Positions 15,409 to 24,029 of a DNA stretch of 40,818 bases are shown here, one piece after another. This DNA comes from Rhizobium sp. J15 (GTDB lineage: Bacteria; Pseudomonadota; Alphaproteobacteria; Rhizobiales; Rhizobiaceae). The notes below the pieces were generated by a model that saw nothing but the letters and a program-made list of their open reading frames with translations, was not told the DNA's origin and did not search any database. The stretch lies in the NCBI RefSeq assembly GCF_002531825.1, contig NZ_NWSX01000054.1, positions 1 to 40,818 on the forward strand. The letters run 5' to 3'. The position numbers were made by a program, and so were the translations under genes. Position 1 is the stretch's first letter, and each line of letters begins with the position of its first letter.

Positions 15409-16281
15409 ATGATGATGCGAAAAGAGGTTCCGAATTTCTTCGTCTATGGCGAGCCGAGCCGTTCGCTCGAGGTCGGCTTCCTGCATGTCGAGACGGTGAT
15501 GGAGCGGAAAACCGTGCATTTCGGCCATGTCTCTCCGCACAAACATCCGCTGATGGGGCAGATCACCTACTGGTTTCAGGGAAGCGGAACCTATCGGATC
15601 GAAGACGAGAGTTGGAATTTTTCCGCTCCCGCCGTGAGCTTCGTGCCAAGCAATGTGGTGCATGCATTCGATGTCGACGAAAACGCCGACGCGATCGTCG
15701 TGTCGATCTCCGACGATATGCTGAAGGCGATCGCGCCGCAGGTCGTGCTCGATCTCGACGCGCCGATCTTCCTGACCGGCCAGCCGGCCGATCGGGTATG
15801 GCCGAAGCTTAAGGTATTGCTCAACATGATCTTTGAGGATTATCGCGAGCGGGGCGCTGAAGGCGAAAAGGTGCTCTCCGGCCTGATTTCAGCCGTGCTT
15901 TCGCTGATGGGCCGCATCGGCGGCCGCGTGGCTCTGCCGTCCACGTCGCCAACCGTCTCGCTCGGTCTGGCGCTGCGTCGCGAGATCGATCTGCATTACA
16001 GGAAGGATTGGCCAGTCGGGACCTATGTGACCCTGCTTGCGACCACGCCGCATCTTCTCGACAAGGCGGCCCGCGAGGTCTTCGGGCGGTCCGTCAAGGA
16101 GCTGCTGTTGGAACGGCGGCTGCTGGAGGCCAAGCGCCTTTTATTGTTCACCATCCGCTCCGTCGAGGACATCGGCCAGGAGGTGGGCTTTGACGACCCG
16201 GCATATTTCTCGCGCTTTTTCCGCAGGATGACGGGAGAGGCCCCGGCAGCGTGGCGCCGTCATCATCTGCAACAGGCATGA
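15409..16281 (+). CDS. hpaA: AraC/XylS-family activator of 4-hydroxyphenylacetate hydroxylase genes
   Basis: This 290-residue regulator has an N-terminal cupin-like sensor (about 30-100; the HKHP and WFQGSGTYRIEDE region) and a C-terminal AraC DNA-binding domain with two helix-turn-helices (about 190-285, ending DPAYFSRFFRRMTGEAPAAWR). It matches HpaA in size and lies divergent from hpaB, as in other hpa loci. It is expected to activate hpaBC in response to 4-hydroxyphenylacetate. Three ATG codons stand in a row at the start with no clear Shine-Dalgarno site, so the exact start is uncertain by two residues. Confidence 0.85.
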   Translation: MMMRKEVPNFFVYGEPSRSLEVGFLHVETVMERKTVHFGHVSPHKHPLMGQITYWFQGSGTYRIEDESWNFSAPAVSFVPSNVVHAFDVDENADAIVVSISDDMLKAIAPQVVLDLDAPIFLTGQPADRVWPKLKVLLNMIFEDYRERGAEGEKVLSGLISAVLSLMGRIGGRVALPSTSPTVSLGLALRREIDLHYRKDWPVGTYVTLLATTPHLLDKAAREVFGRSVKELLLERRLLEAKRLLLFTIRSVEDIGQEVGFDDPAYFSRFFRRMTGEAPAAWRRHHLQQA

Positions 16282-16315
16282 TGACTCTCCGTCGCGCGGG
16301 AGGGCCAATACGTTT

Positions 16316-18088
16316 TCATCGAACCGGCCAGACATAAAGCAGAGCGGGCACGCTGACGAGAATTATCAGCAGGGACAGGGGCAGGCCGAGCCTCGGATAA
16401 TCGGAAAACTTATAGCCGCCAGGCCCGAATACCAGCGTGTTGCATTGGTGGCCGACAGGGGTCAGAAAGTCGCAGCCGGCGCCGATAGCGACGGCCATCA
16501 GGAAGGGTTCGGGTCTGAAACCGAGGTTTGTCGCGAAACTTGCGGCGATCGGGCCCATCACCAGCACGGTCGCGGCATTGTTGAGAAATGGCGTTACCGC
16601 CATGGCGGTCACCAGGATCAATGCCAGCGCACCCCATGGCGGCAGACCTGCCGCAGCGCCGCCAAGCCAGCCTGCGATCAGCTCGCTGCCTCCTGATGTG
16701 CGCAGCGAATCCGAGACCGGGATCAAGGCTGCGAGCATGACGAGGATCGGGCCATCCACGGCCTTATAGACATCGGCCAGCGGGATCGCACGAAACACGA
16801 CCATTCCGAGCGCGGCGGCAAAGAACGCGACGGGTACTGATGCGATTCCCACGGCCGTCGCCGCCATGGCGAGGGCCAGGATAACGAGCGGGACGAAAGC
16901 GCGGCGCCGGGTGCCGAGCAGCACCTCACGCTGGGCAAGCGGCAACAGGGCAAAGTCCTGCAGCAGGGCGGTCAGGCTTGTACGGCTGCCCTGCAGCACG
17001 AGCACATCCCCCGTTGCCAGCGTCAGGCTGCCGAGCCTCTCCTTGAGGCGTTCGCCCCCGCGGCTGATGGCCAGGAGATTGACACCCCGGGTATAGGAAA
17101 GCGCCAGTTCCTTGGCCGACAGACCGGCAAGCGAGGACTCCTGGCCAACGATCGCTTCGAGGGAAATAATGTCTGCTTGCGGCTGGCCGTTCTCGCGCAA
17201 GGGTTTTCCCGAAAGCTGAAGCTTGCCTCCCGACACGAGGCGGTCAATCGCGGCGGACGGGCCTTCCAACAGGACAATGTCGTTCTCGCGCAATCTGAGG
17301 TCCGGGAAGGGAGCCATGCGGGTGGCGCCGCGCAGCACGGCGGTGGCGATGACCTCGCCGTCACCTATTTTGAGCAAGGCGCTCAACGGCTCCTCCCGCA
17401 GGATCGACCCCTCCGGGATCGTCACTTCGCTCGCATAGTTCTTGATTTCGATGGCGTCTTCGATCGAGCTGTTCTGCTTTGTGCGGCTCGGCACCAGCCA
17501 GTGGAAGAACAGAAGGAATGCGATACCGACCACCGTCAGGAGGGCGCCGACGGGGGTAAAGTCGAACATGGTGAAGGAGTCGCCGGTCAACTCCTCCCTC
17601 AGCCGCGATACGACAATGTTCGGCGAAGTCCCGATCTGGGTCATCAGCCCGCCAAGCAAGGCGGCGAACGCCATCGGCATCAAGTATCTCGATGGCGATA
17701 CGCCGGACTTTTTCGCAAACTGGAACGCGACCGGCATCATGATTGCCAGCGCGCCGATATTCTTGATGAAGGCGGAAAGCACGGCCACCACGACCAGGAG
17801 AAGCGCCAGCTGCGTGGGCAGCGTGTTGAGGTTCGGGAAAAATTTCTTGATGGCCGTATCGACGATGCCGGACCGCGCGACGCCGGCGCTGACGATCAGG
17901 GCGCTGCCGACGATGATGACGATATCGTCGGCAAATCCCGAGAACGCCTTTTCCGGCGGCACGATGCCGATGGCCACTGCGATGACCAGGGCGCAGCAGG
18001 CAACGATGTCGTAACGAAACCGGTCCCAGATGAACACTGCCATCATGACCGCGATGACGGAGAAGGCGAATATCTGTTGCGTCGTCAT
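16316..18088 (-). CDS. SLC13-family permease with two RCK_C (TrkA_C) domains
   Basis: This inner-membrane protein of about 590 residues has hydrophobic helices in an N-terminal block (about 5-210) and a C-terminal block (about 390-590), separated by a soluble middle region. The middle carries two TrkA_C-like ligand-binding domains (about 215-290 and 300-385). The motif TQIGTSPNIV and the late NNAATVLVMGP resemble the SLC13/DASS Na+-coupled anion transporters (dicarboxylates, sulfate). The substrate cannot be told. The ATG at 18088 is chosen; a TTG at 18100 is also open and neither has a strong ribosome binding site. It is convergent with hpaA, 34 nt apart. Confidence 0.82.
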   Translation of the reverse strand: MTTQQIFAFSVIAVMMAVFIWDRFRYDIVACCALVIAVAIGIVPPEKAFSGFADDIVIIVGSALIVSAGVARSGIVDTAIKKFFPNLNTLPTQLALLLVVVAVLSAFIKNIGALAIMMPVAFQFAKKSGVSPSRYLMPMAFAALLGGLMTQIGTSPNIVVSRLREELTGDSFTMFDFTPVGALLTVVGIAFLLFFHWLVPSRTKQNSSIEDAIEIKNYASEVTIPEGSILREEPLSALLKIGDGEVIATAVLRGATRMAPFPDLRLRENDIVLLEGPSAAIDRLVSGGKLQLSGKPLRENGQPQADIISLEAIVGQESSLAGLSAKELALSYTRGVNLLAISRGGERLKERLGSLTLATGDVLVLQGSRTSLTALLQDFALLPLAQREVLLGTRRRAFVPLVILALAMAATAVGIASVPVAFFAAALGMVVFRAIPLADVYKAVDGPILVMLAALIPVSDSLRTSGGSELIAGWLGGAAAGLPPWGALALILVTAMAVTPFLNNAATVLVMGPIAASFATNLGFRPEPFLMAVAIGAGCDFLTPVGHQCNTLVFGPGGYKFSDYPRLGLPLSLLIILVSVPALLYVWPVR

Positions 18089-18214
18089 GGGGTTCCACAA
18101 AACAAAGCTGAAATGTCACGGACGGGCAGGCGATACAAAGGCGCCGCTGCAAACGAAGCGGAGATCGGCAAGTTCCCAGATGCGATTCTCATCGGCAAGT
18201 GTTGGAGCAACGGA

Positions 18215-19507
18215 TCAGTCCGGTTGTTTGATTTCGACAGGGCTTTTCATGATGATTTCATGATGTGGGAACGGGATCGATATCCCGGCTTTCTTGAAGG
18301 CGTCCCACAGCGCCATCAGAACCTGGCCGCGAACATTGGTCAGCCCGTTCGCCGGATCCGAGATCCAGAAGCGAAGCCGAAAGTCGAGCGAGGATGAGCC
18401 GAAAGCGGTCAGCCAGCAGACGGGTGGGTTGTACCGGTTTTCGACCCGGGCCACGGTCGATGCTGTCGCTATGGCGATCTTGACGACCTGATGCGGATCG
18501 CTGTCATAGGAGGTCCCGAAGTCAACGTCGATACGGACGAAATCACTGGAGAACGACCAGTTGACCACCTGCTGCGATATGAAGTGTTCATTCGGAATGA
18601 GGTATTCCTTGCCGTCGCGGGTGATGACGGAAACGAACCGCGAGCGCAGGTCGCGGATCGATCCGAAGGTGTCGCCGAGCGTGATCGTGTCGCCCGGCTT
18701 GATCGACTTGTCGAGCAGGATGATGATGCCCGAGATGAAGTTCGATACCACTTTCTGAAGGCCGAAGCCTATTCCGACGCCGACCGCGCCTGAGAAAACG
18801 GTCAGCGCCGTAAGGTCGACGCCAGTCGCCGACAAGGCGATGGCTCCCGCGATCATGATCAGGCTGATCTTGATGAATTTGCTGATCAGGACCTTGATGG
18901 AAGGCGACAAGTCGGCCGACCGCTGAACCGAATTGGAAAGCACATTTCCGACGAGAACGGCAATCCAGATCAAGGCTATCGCCAGCACCACGACTTTGAG
19001 CACAAGCAAAAGCGAGAATCGCACCGCGCCCAGATTGATCGCAAGCCCGTCGAGAGCAGACAGAACCGGTCCGTCGAGGCCGACTGCATAAAGGGCAATG
19101 TAGCTCCAGCTGCCGATCGCGACGGCCCGTGACAGGGTTGGATTGCGGATGATCTTGGTCAGGACGGAGATGACGAACCATGCGGCCGCCAGCGTTAGAG
19201 CGGTGGAGACCAGCCAGCGCTGCGAGGGCCAGGCACTCATGCTCAGCACGACGTTGGCGAGCCACAGCCAGGCCACCAAGAAAAGCCACATAAGCCGGCG
19301 CATAAGAGCAATGATGACCCGAAGCAGGTCTGGATTGCCCTTGATCAGGCGCGCTCTTGCTTCCATTGCAGGCTCGGTGCGTGAGGCAAGGAAGGACGCA
19401 AAGCCATAGCCGGCCGCGATGATCGCGAGCTGATAGAACGTCCATTCGTTCAGGACGAATGTCGTCAGCCACCGCTCGGCGATCTCGGTCATCTGCTTGA
19501 TATTCAT
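18215..19507 (-). CDS. MscS-family mechanosensitive channel
   Basis: This 430-residue membrane protein has several N-terminal helices. A glycine/alanine-rich pore helix follows (SGAVGVGIGFGLQKVVSNFISGIIILLDKSI), then the beta domain typical of MscS (KPGDTITLGDTFGSIRDLRSRFVSVITRDGKEYLIPNEHFI). It should release small solutes at low osmolarity. It is longer than E. coli MscS (286 residues) because of extra N-terminal helices. The ATG at 19507 is chosen over an earlier one at 19549, which lacks any ribosome binding site. It is followed by the SLC13 permease on the same strand, 126 nt away. Confidence 0.88.
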   Translation of the reverse strand: MNIKQMTEIAERWLTTFVLNEWTFYQLAIIAAGYGFASFLASRTEPAMEARARLIKGNPDLLRVIIALMRRLMWLFLVAWLWLANVVLSMSAWPSQRWLVSTALTLAAAWFVISVLTKIIRNPTLSRAVAIGSWSYIALYAVGLDGPVLSALDGLAINLGAVRFSLLLVLKVVVLAIALIWIAVLVGNVLSNSVQRSADLSPSIKVLISKFIKISLIMIAGAIALSATGVDLTALTVFSGAVGVGIGFGLQKVVSNFISGIIILLDKSIKPGDTITLGDTFGSIRDLRSRFVSVITRDGKEYLIPNEHFISQQVVNWSFSSDFVRIDVDFGTSYDSDPHQVVKIAIATASTVARVENRYNPPVCWLTAFGSSSLDFRLRFWISDPANGLTNVRGQVLMALWDAFKKAGISIPFPHHEIIMKSPVEIKQPD

Positions 19508-19641
19508 GATGATGATCCGATGAATGTCAGCTGGATAAAGCGATCGCATGAGTTTAGTTCATTTGGAAGCAACACGCACCGGCATTCCTCCGAAGACTGA
19601 ATGATCCCCATGATCTCGGCCACCGGACGCCAACAGACTGG

Positions 19642-20445
19642 TCAGTCGTCGAAGTCAGGAATGTTCAGCAGTTCGCCGCAAGCCTTGCAATGCACCGCGT
19701 CTACATCGTGCCTCTGGAGCCCGCATCTGGGGCAGGGGAAGTTGACCTTGTGCGGGCGCACCACCGCCTGCGCAAGACGGACGAAAAGCGAAATGCCGAC
19801 GATCATCGTCACCACCGAGGTCAGCTTTCCGAGTGTCCCCGGCAGGGTGATGTCTCCGAACCCGGTCGTCGTGATGGTTGCCACCGTGAAATAGAGGGCA
19901 TCGACGAAACCCTCTCCGCCCGGCCTGCCGTAAAAGAAGCCCGTGTAGACGAAACCGGTGACCAGAAAGAGAAAGACCAGGAAGTTGAGGCAGGCGCGCA
20001 CGACATCCTGATACCGGATGCAGCCGGCGCGGCGCAGACCTTCGCGCAGCAGGGGGCTCTTGCCGATCGCCCAGATCCGCATGGCGCGGAGGAAGGCGAA
20101 GTTGAACAGCAAGTCCGGGAACAGGAGCGTTGCCAGAATGACGAGATCCACCCAGGTCGTCAGCCGCCGCAGGAAACTGGCCGGGCGGTCGGCGGCAAGC
20201 GCCCGCGCCGCCAGCTCGCAGCCGATCCAGGCTGCGATGGCATAATCGATGACGAGATAGGAGGGGCCGCTCCTGAAATAGGGGCCGAGAATGAAGAACA
20301 CCAGAATGCCGATGTCGATCGACGCCAGCAGCGCCTGCCAGCGCAGCGCCCAGCGGTCCCGGCCATGCTCTATACGGCGAATGGTGGTCCGGAGACGGGC
20401 GAGCCTTCTGGAGAACGAGCGGTGCGGGCGACGAGGCAGATCCAT
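19642..20445 (-). CDS. Two-pore-helix K+ channel-like protein with C-terminal zinc ribbon
   Basis: This 267-residue protein has membrane segments near 38-55, 63-83, 98-120 and 150-170. A pore loop with filter T192-T-T-G-F-G-D198 follows, then a final helix (about 208-228). The filter departs from the usual TVGYGD by Thr before Gly and Phe for Tyr. After the last helix is a four-cysteine ribbon: C238-x2-C241 and C253-x2-C256. The S1-S4-like region lacks a classical voltage-sensor arginine ladder. It is probably a cation channel in the inner membrane whose opening depends on the cytoplasmic metal-binding tail; that last part is inference. The ATG at 20445 has a weak ribosome binding site and longer starts are possible. 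Confidence 0.8.
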   Translation of the reverse strand: MDLPRRPHRSFSRRLARLRTTIRRIEHGRDRWALRWQALLASIDIGILVFFILGPYFRSGPSYLVIDYAIAAWIGCELAARALAADRPASFLRRLTTWVDLVILATLLFPDLLFNFAFLRAMRIWAIGKSPLLREGLRRAGCIRYQDVVRACLNFLVFLFLVTGFVYTGFFYGRPGGEGFVDALYFTVATITTTGFGDITLPGTLGKLTSVVTMIVGISLFVRLAQAVVRPHKVNFPCPRCGLQRHDVDAVHCKACGELLNIPDFDD

Positions 20446-20656
20446 GCCGGGGCAGATATGAGCCGATCGGCAGCGGTCAAGAACGCCTGAACGGCAGCGT
20501 CCTCGTTTTCCCGCCGCCTGCCGATGTTTCGCGGGCCTGTCCCGAGCGCGCGTCACCTAGTGGATATAGCCTGCTGGAACACGGCTTTCGCCCGAAAGGT
20601 CTTTCCTCCCGCAATCCGCGCGATATGATGCTATCGGCAACCAGGCGGGGTTCGAT

Positions 20657-21553
20657 ATGGATGAGATCGTCGAACAGCTTCTGCAGCTTTCTGCGAACAC
20701 CTCGACGCTCATGGCGGTCTATGATGCCGATGACCGGCTGCGATATGCCAACAGGGCGTTCCGTTCGGCCTATTTCATCGAACCTGACGAGAGCCCGCTT
20801 TGGCCGGATCTGATGCGGCGGAATTTCGAGCTTGGACGGGGGACGGTCATTCATGCGAGCAATTTCGAGGAGTGGCTGCGCTCGACCCAATCCCGCCGGG
20901 GCAAGATCGGCTACCGGGCGTTCGAAACCGACCTGGTGAACGGCCGCTGGCTCTGGATGACCGAGGCCGTCCAGAAGAACGGCTGGATGCTGTGTGTCGC
21001 GAGCGATATCACCAGCCTGCGCGCCGAGGAGCGAAGCGTCCGGCAGGACCGGGACCTGGCGATCAAGGCCTCTCAAACCGATGAACTGACCGGGGTTGCC
21101 AACAGGCGCTTCGTCATGGCGCGGATAGAGGACATGCTCGTCGCCGCCAAGGACGGCGGCGCGGGATGCCTGGCTGTATTCGACATCGACAATTTCAAGC
21201 ACATCAACGATAGGCTCGGCCACCATGCCGGCGATCTCGTGCTGCGGGACTTCGCGCAGCGAATCCATCAGCATGTCCGGCGCAGCGACTGTTTCGGGCG
21301 TGTGGGAGGAGAAGAATTCGTTCTGGCGATGCCTGGAACCTCTGTGGAGGACGCCATCGAGATCATCGAACGCATGTTGATGATGATCCGGTTTTCCCGC
21401 CCGCTGACGGAATCGCCCGATTTTTCCTACACCTGCTCGGCCGGGGTTGCCGCCTGCCTGACGGCGGACAGCGCGCCCGAACTCTATCGACGCGCCGACC
21501 AGGCGCTCTATGCCGCCAAGCTCAGCGGCCGTGATCGGGTCCGCGCCGCTTGA
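20657..21553 (+). CDS. PAS-GGDEF diguanylate cyclase
   Basis: This 298-residue cytoplasmic protein has an N-terminal PAS-like sensor (about 5-125) and a C-terminal GGDEF domain (about 140-298). The active-site motif GGEEF is at 217-221, and an intact inhibitory site RxxD (R208-D211) stands five residues before it. Active synthesis of cyclic-di-GMP with product inhibition is therefore expected. No EAL domain is present. No transmembrane helix is evident, so the signal is likely intracellular (a ligand or redox cofactor in the PAS pocket). It stands alone, divergent from the channel gene. Confidence 0.9.
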   Translation: MDEIVEQLLQLSANTSTLMAVYDADDRLRYANRAFRSAYFIEPDESPLWPDLMRRNFELGRGTVIHASNFEEWLRSTQSRRGKIGYRAFETDLVNGRWLWMTEAVQKNGWMLCVASDITSLRAEERSVRQDRDLAIKASQTDELTGVANRRFVMARIEDMLVAAKDGGAGCLAVFDIDNFKHINDRLGHHAGDLVLRDFAQRIHQHVRRSDCFGRVGGEEFVLAMPGTSVEDAIEIIERMLMMIRFSRPLTESPDFSYTCSAGVAACLTADSAPELYRRADQALYAAKLSGRDRVRAA

Positions 21554-21678
21554 GGGTCGACGCAAAGACGGATTGAGAAGAACGCAGTAACGTGTTGAAC
21601 TGCCGCGCAGTTTTCTCCTTGAGCGGTTTCCGGTTTAAGGAATTTTGCTGCAGCGTCTCTCTAGAGTTTTGAAAGTTC

Positions 21679-21694
21679 CATAAGCTATCTTATG
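21679..21694. repeat. Short inverted repeat CATAAG-CTAT-CTTATG
   Basis: Perfect 6-bp arms lie around CTAT in the 241-bp AT-rich gap between two convergent genes. There is no run of T after it. It might be a weak bidirectional stop or a protein-binding site. Nothing else is evident in 21554-21794. Confidence 0.35.
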
Positions 21695-21794
21695 CCACAA
21701 AAGCAATTTATAGTTGAATTCTTCTCCGCTTCACACCTTTTCAGGGCTACACCCTCATATCCCAGCAGCATGGACGAACGCTATCATCTCCCCC

Positions 21795-22205
21795 TCAGTC
21801 GGAACCGGCATTCTTCAGGCAACTGAGGATCGTCTTATCGCAAACAGGCGTTTCGGCGCGTATCGCCGGATCATTCAGCCATCGGCGATAAGTCCCGAGA
21901 AACTCGACATCCTTGTAGGCGTATGTCTTCGCCTTCCGTTTGATCCGGCTGGCCTCCAGAGCCTGCGGCGTGACGACGAGATGATGGGCGAGTTCCTTGA
22001 AGACCCAGGGGTCGGTGCCTTTCTTCTTCTCAAGGACGCGCAGGTGAAGATACGGATCGTCGGCGCGGCCGGTGGTTTTATAGACGTCGGCCCATCTTAC
22101 GGTGGAGGAAGACACGGACAGGACGACGGTCTCCGTCAGCTGCTGAGCATGCGCCGAGGCGCCCGCCAAAGCGAAAACAAAAGTAAAACAGCCGAAAAGA
22201 CGCAT
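21795..22205 (-). CDS. Small secreted protein of unknown function
   Basis: This 136-residue protein starts MRLFGCFTFVFALAGASAHAQ, a clear Sec signal peptide with an A-H-A cleavage site. The mature part begins QLTETVVLSV, is basic in the middle (RIKRKAKTY), and has two cysteines near the end (CDKTILSC) that could form a disulfide. AGGGGAA precedes the ATG at 22205. A longer frame upstream would bury the signal peptide and is rejected. It may belong to a rhizobial domain of unknown function (DUF5086 is a guess). Confidence 0.7.
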   Translation of the reverse strand: MRLFGCFTFVFALAGASAHAQQLTETVVLSVSSSTVRWADVYKTTGRADDPYLHLRVLEKKKGTDPWVFKELAHHLVVTPQALEASRIKRKAKTYAYKDVEFLGTYRRWLNDPAIRAETPVCDKTILSCLKNAGSD

Positions 22206-22688
22206 AAATTCCCCTGCTCCTCCTGTGGCGCACCCGTGGTGGAGAATATTGCCACGGCCTGCGGCGGTTTCGTGGTCATTGAGCCGATCACACGTCCCGC
22301 TCTTCCGGCCGGATCCCCGCACATCTGCTTCGATTCTCAATCGAAAGGCGAAGAATCGTTAACTTCGCCTAAACCAGATCGTTGGGTAAGGGCGGGCCGC
22401 CCAGCCGGGCGCGATCCAAACGACGGCAGGGCGATTGATTCCGAATTGGAAATCTATATGCAAAAGGTTGCAAGATTCGCGGAGATATACGAATGAGACG
22501 CCGCCCTCCCCGCGGCCGCACGATAGTTCTTCTGCCGGAGCTTTCAGCTCTCACAATCCGTCGTCCCGCAATCACGCCAACAGGATGATGCCGCAGCACA
22601 CGGCCCTTGTTCGTGCCGTCTCGCAGCCTCTTCGACCAAGGGCAAAGAGAGCTGCTTCTCACATCCATTTCTCCAAAAGGACCTTTCG
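22206..22688. other. Divergent intergenic region with two adjacent inverted repeats
   Basis: This 483-bp gap separates two divergent genes for secreted proteins. Side by side it holds TTCGATT-ctc-AATCGAA (22329-22345) and AGGCGAAG-N9-CTTCGCCT (22346-22370). The rest shows short frames without ribosome binding sites or convincing codon use. Promoters for both genes must lie here, but no clear -35/-10 pair with proper spacing was found. Confidence 0.45.
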
Positions 22689-23876
22689 ATGAAACATATA
22701 CGCAATCTCCAGCTGATGACGGCAAGCGCTGCATTCCTGACGCTTGCCGGCCCGGCCTTCGCCCTGGACGGCGAGGACATGATGAAGAAGTTCAATGCAG
22801 CCACCAGCGCCGGCGGCACGGTCATCACCTTCGAGAAAGCTGAAGTCGATGGCGACACCGTCAAGGCATCGGGCGTCAAGGTTGGATTTGCGAGCCTGCC
22901 CGGCGACAAGCTTGATATCGGCGATGTCACCTTCGAGGGCGTGAAGGAGACCGACGGCGGCGGCTACTACGCCAAGTCGGTCGCCTTCCCCGACGTCGAC
23001 ATGAAGCAGGAGGAAGGCCATTTTTCCGCGAAGGACATCCTGATTCAGGGTCTCACCATCCCCGCCCATGCCGGCGGCGCGACGCTCGACGACATGATGC
23101 TCTATGAGGTCGTCAGCACCGGCCCTATCGCTGTCAACATCAAGGGCAAGGACGTCCTCTCGATCGAAAGCACCGAATCCGATCTCGGGCGCGAGGATAA
23201 CGGCTTCACCTACGACGCCAATGTCACCGGTCTGAAGATCGACCTCTCGCAGGTCGAGGATCCCGCTTCGAAAGACGCGATCGAGAAGCTGGGACTGACG
23301 ACGCTCGACGGCGCCGTGACGATGAAGGGCAGCTGGGAGGCCGAGAGCGGCAAGATCGCGGTCGACGAATACGCCTTCGACTTCAAGAATGTCGGCCGGC
23401 TGAACCTCGCCGTCGATATCTCCGGCTATACGCTCGATTTCATCAAGACGCTGCAGGAAGCGGTGAAGACGGCCGAAGCCAACCCGAACAAGGAAGAGGC
23501 AAACCAGGCAATGGGCCTCGCCATGATGGGCATGATGCAGCAGCTGACGTTCAACAGCGCCGAACTGCGCTTCGACGACGCTTCCATCACCAAGAAGGCG
23601 CTTGATTATGCCGGTTCGCAGCAGGGCGTGACAGGCGACGAGCTCGCACAGTCGCTAAAGGGCCTCGTGCCTGTCATGCTGGCCCAGCTCAACCTGCCGG
23701 AACTGCAGAACCAGATCTCGGCCGCCGTCAACGCCTATCTCGACGGCCCGAAGAGCCTGACGATAAGCGCCGCGCCGGAAAAGCCGGTGCCCTTCCCGAT
23801 GATCGTGGGAGCGGCCATGGGCGCGCCGAACACGATTCCCACGGTGCTCGGCGTCAAGGTGACCGCGAACGACTGA
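22689..23876 (+). CDS. Periplasmic/secreted protein of unknown function
   Basis: This 395-residue protein has a signal peptide ending GPAFA-LDG near residue 26. The mature protein is rich in beta-type repeating segments (GDTVKASGVKVGF, GDKLDIGDVTFEGV, and so on) and in Asp/Lys. It has a methionine-rich stretch at about 275-285 (MGLAMMGMMQQ). I do not recognise a named family. The shape, a set of potential beta strands followed by helices, suggests an outer-envelope or periplasmic scaffold. AAAGGACC precedes the ATG. It is followed by a strong hairpin, so it is probably transcribed alone. Confidence 0.75.
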   Translation: MKHIRNLQLMTASAAFLTLAGPAFALDGEDMMKKFNAATSAGGTVITFEKAEVDGDTVKASGVKVGFASLPGDKLDIGDVTFEGVKETDGGGYYAKSVAFPDVDMKQEEGHFSAKDILIQGLTIPAHAGGATLDDMMLYEVVSTGPIAVNIKGKDVLSIESTESDLGREDNGFTYDANVTGLKIDLSQVEDPASKDAIEKLGLTTLDGAVTMKGSWEAESGKIAVDEYAFDFKNVGRLNLAVDISGYTLDFIKTLQEAVKTAEANPNKEEANQAMGLAMMGMMQQLTFNSAELRFDDASITKKALDYAGSQQGVTGDELAQSLKGLVPVMLAQLNLPELQNQISAAVNAYLDGPKSLTISAAPEKPVPFPMIVGAAMGAPNTIPTVLGVKVTAND

Positions 23877-23907
23877 GCGTTCCGCAGGGCCGCCCAAACC
23901 TCTTGCG

Positions 23908-23937
23908 GGGCCGCGTGTCTGAAAAGACCCGCGGCCC
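23908..23937 (+). terminator. Stem-loop terminator after the secreted protein gene
   Basis: The stem is GGGCCGCG (23908-23915) paired with CGCGGCCC (23930-23937). An inner helix GTCT-gaaa-AGAC caps it with a GNRA-like loop. Only a short weak T stretch follows (TTGAACATTT), so Rho-independent stopping may be partial. It lies 31 nt after the stop codon. Confidence 0.65.
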
Positions 23938-24029
23938 TTGAACATTTCCATCCCTCGCATGGGGCTTGACATCAACTCGCAAGCTCGGCGCCCATTGCGG
24001 CGATCGGAGCAGCGCCATAAAACGGAGGC

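Noticed and set aside
21692..21823. 43-codon plus-strand frame starting MPQKQFIVEFF
   Set aside because: It has no ribosome binding site and runs into the end of the leftward secreted-protein gene.
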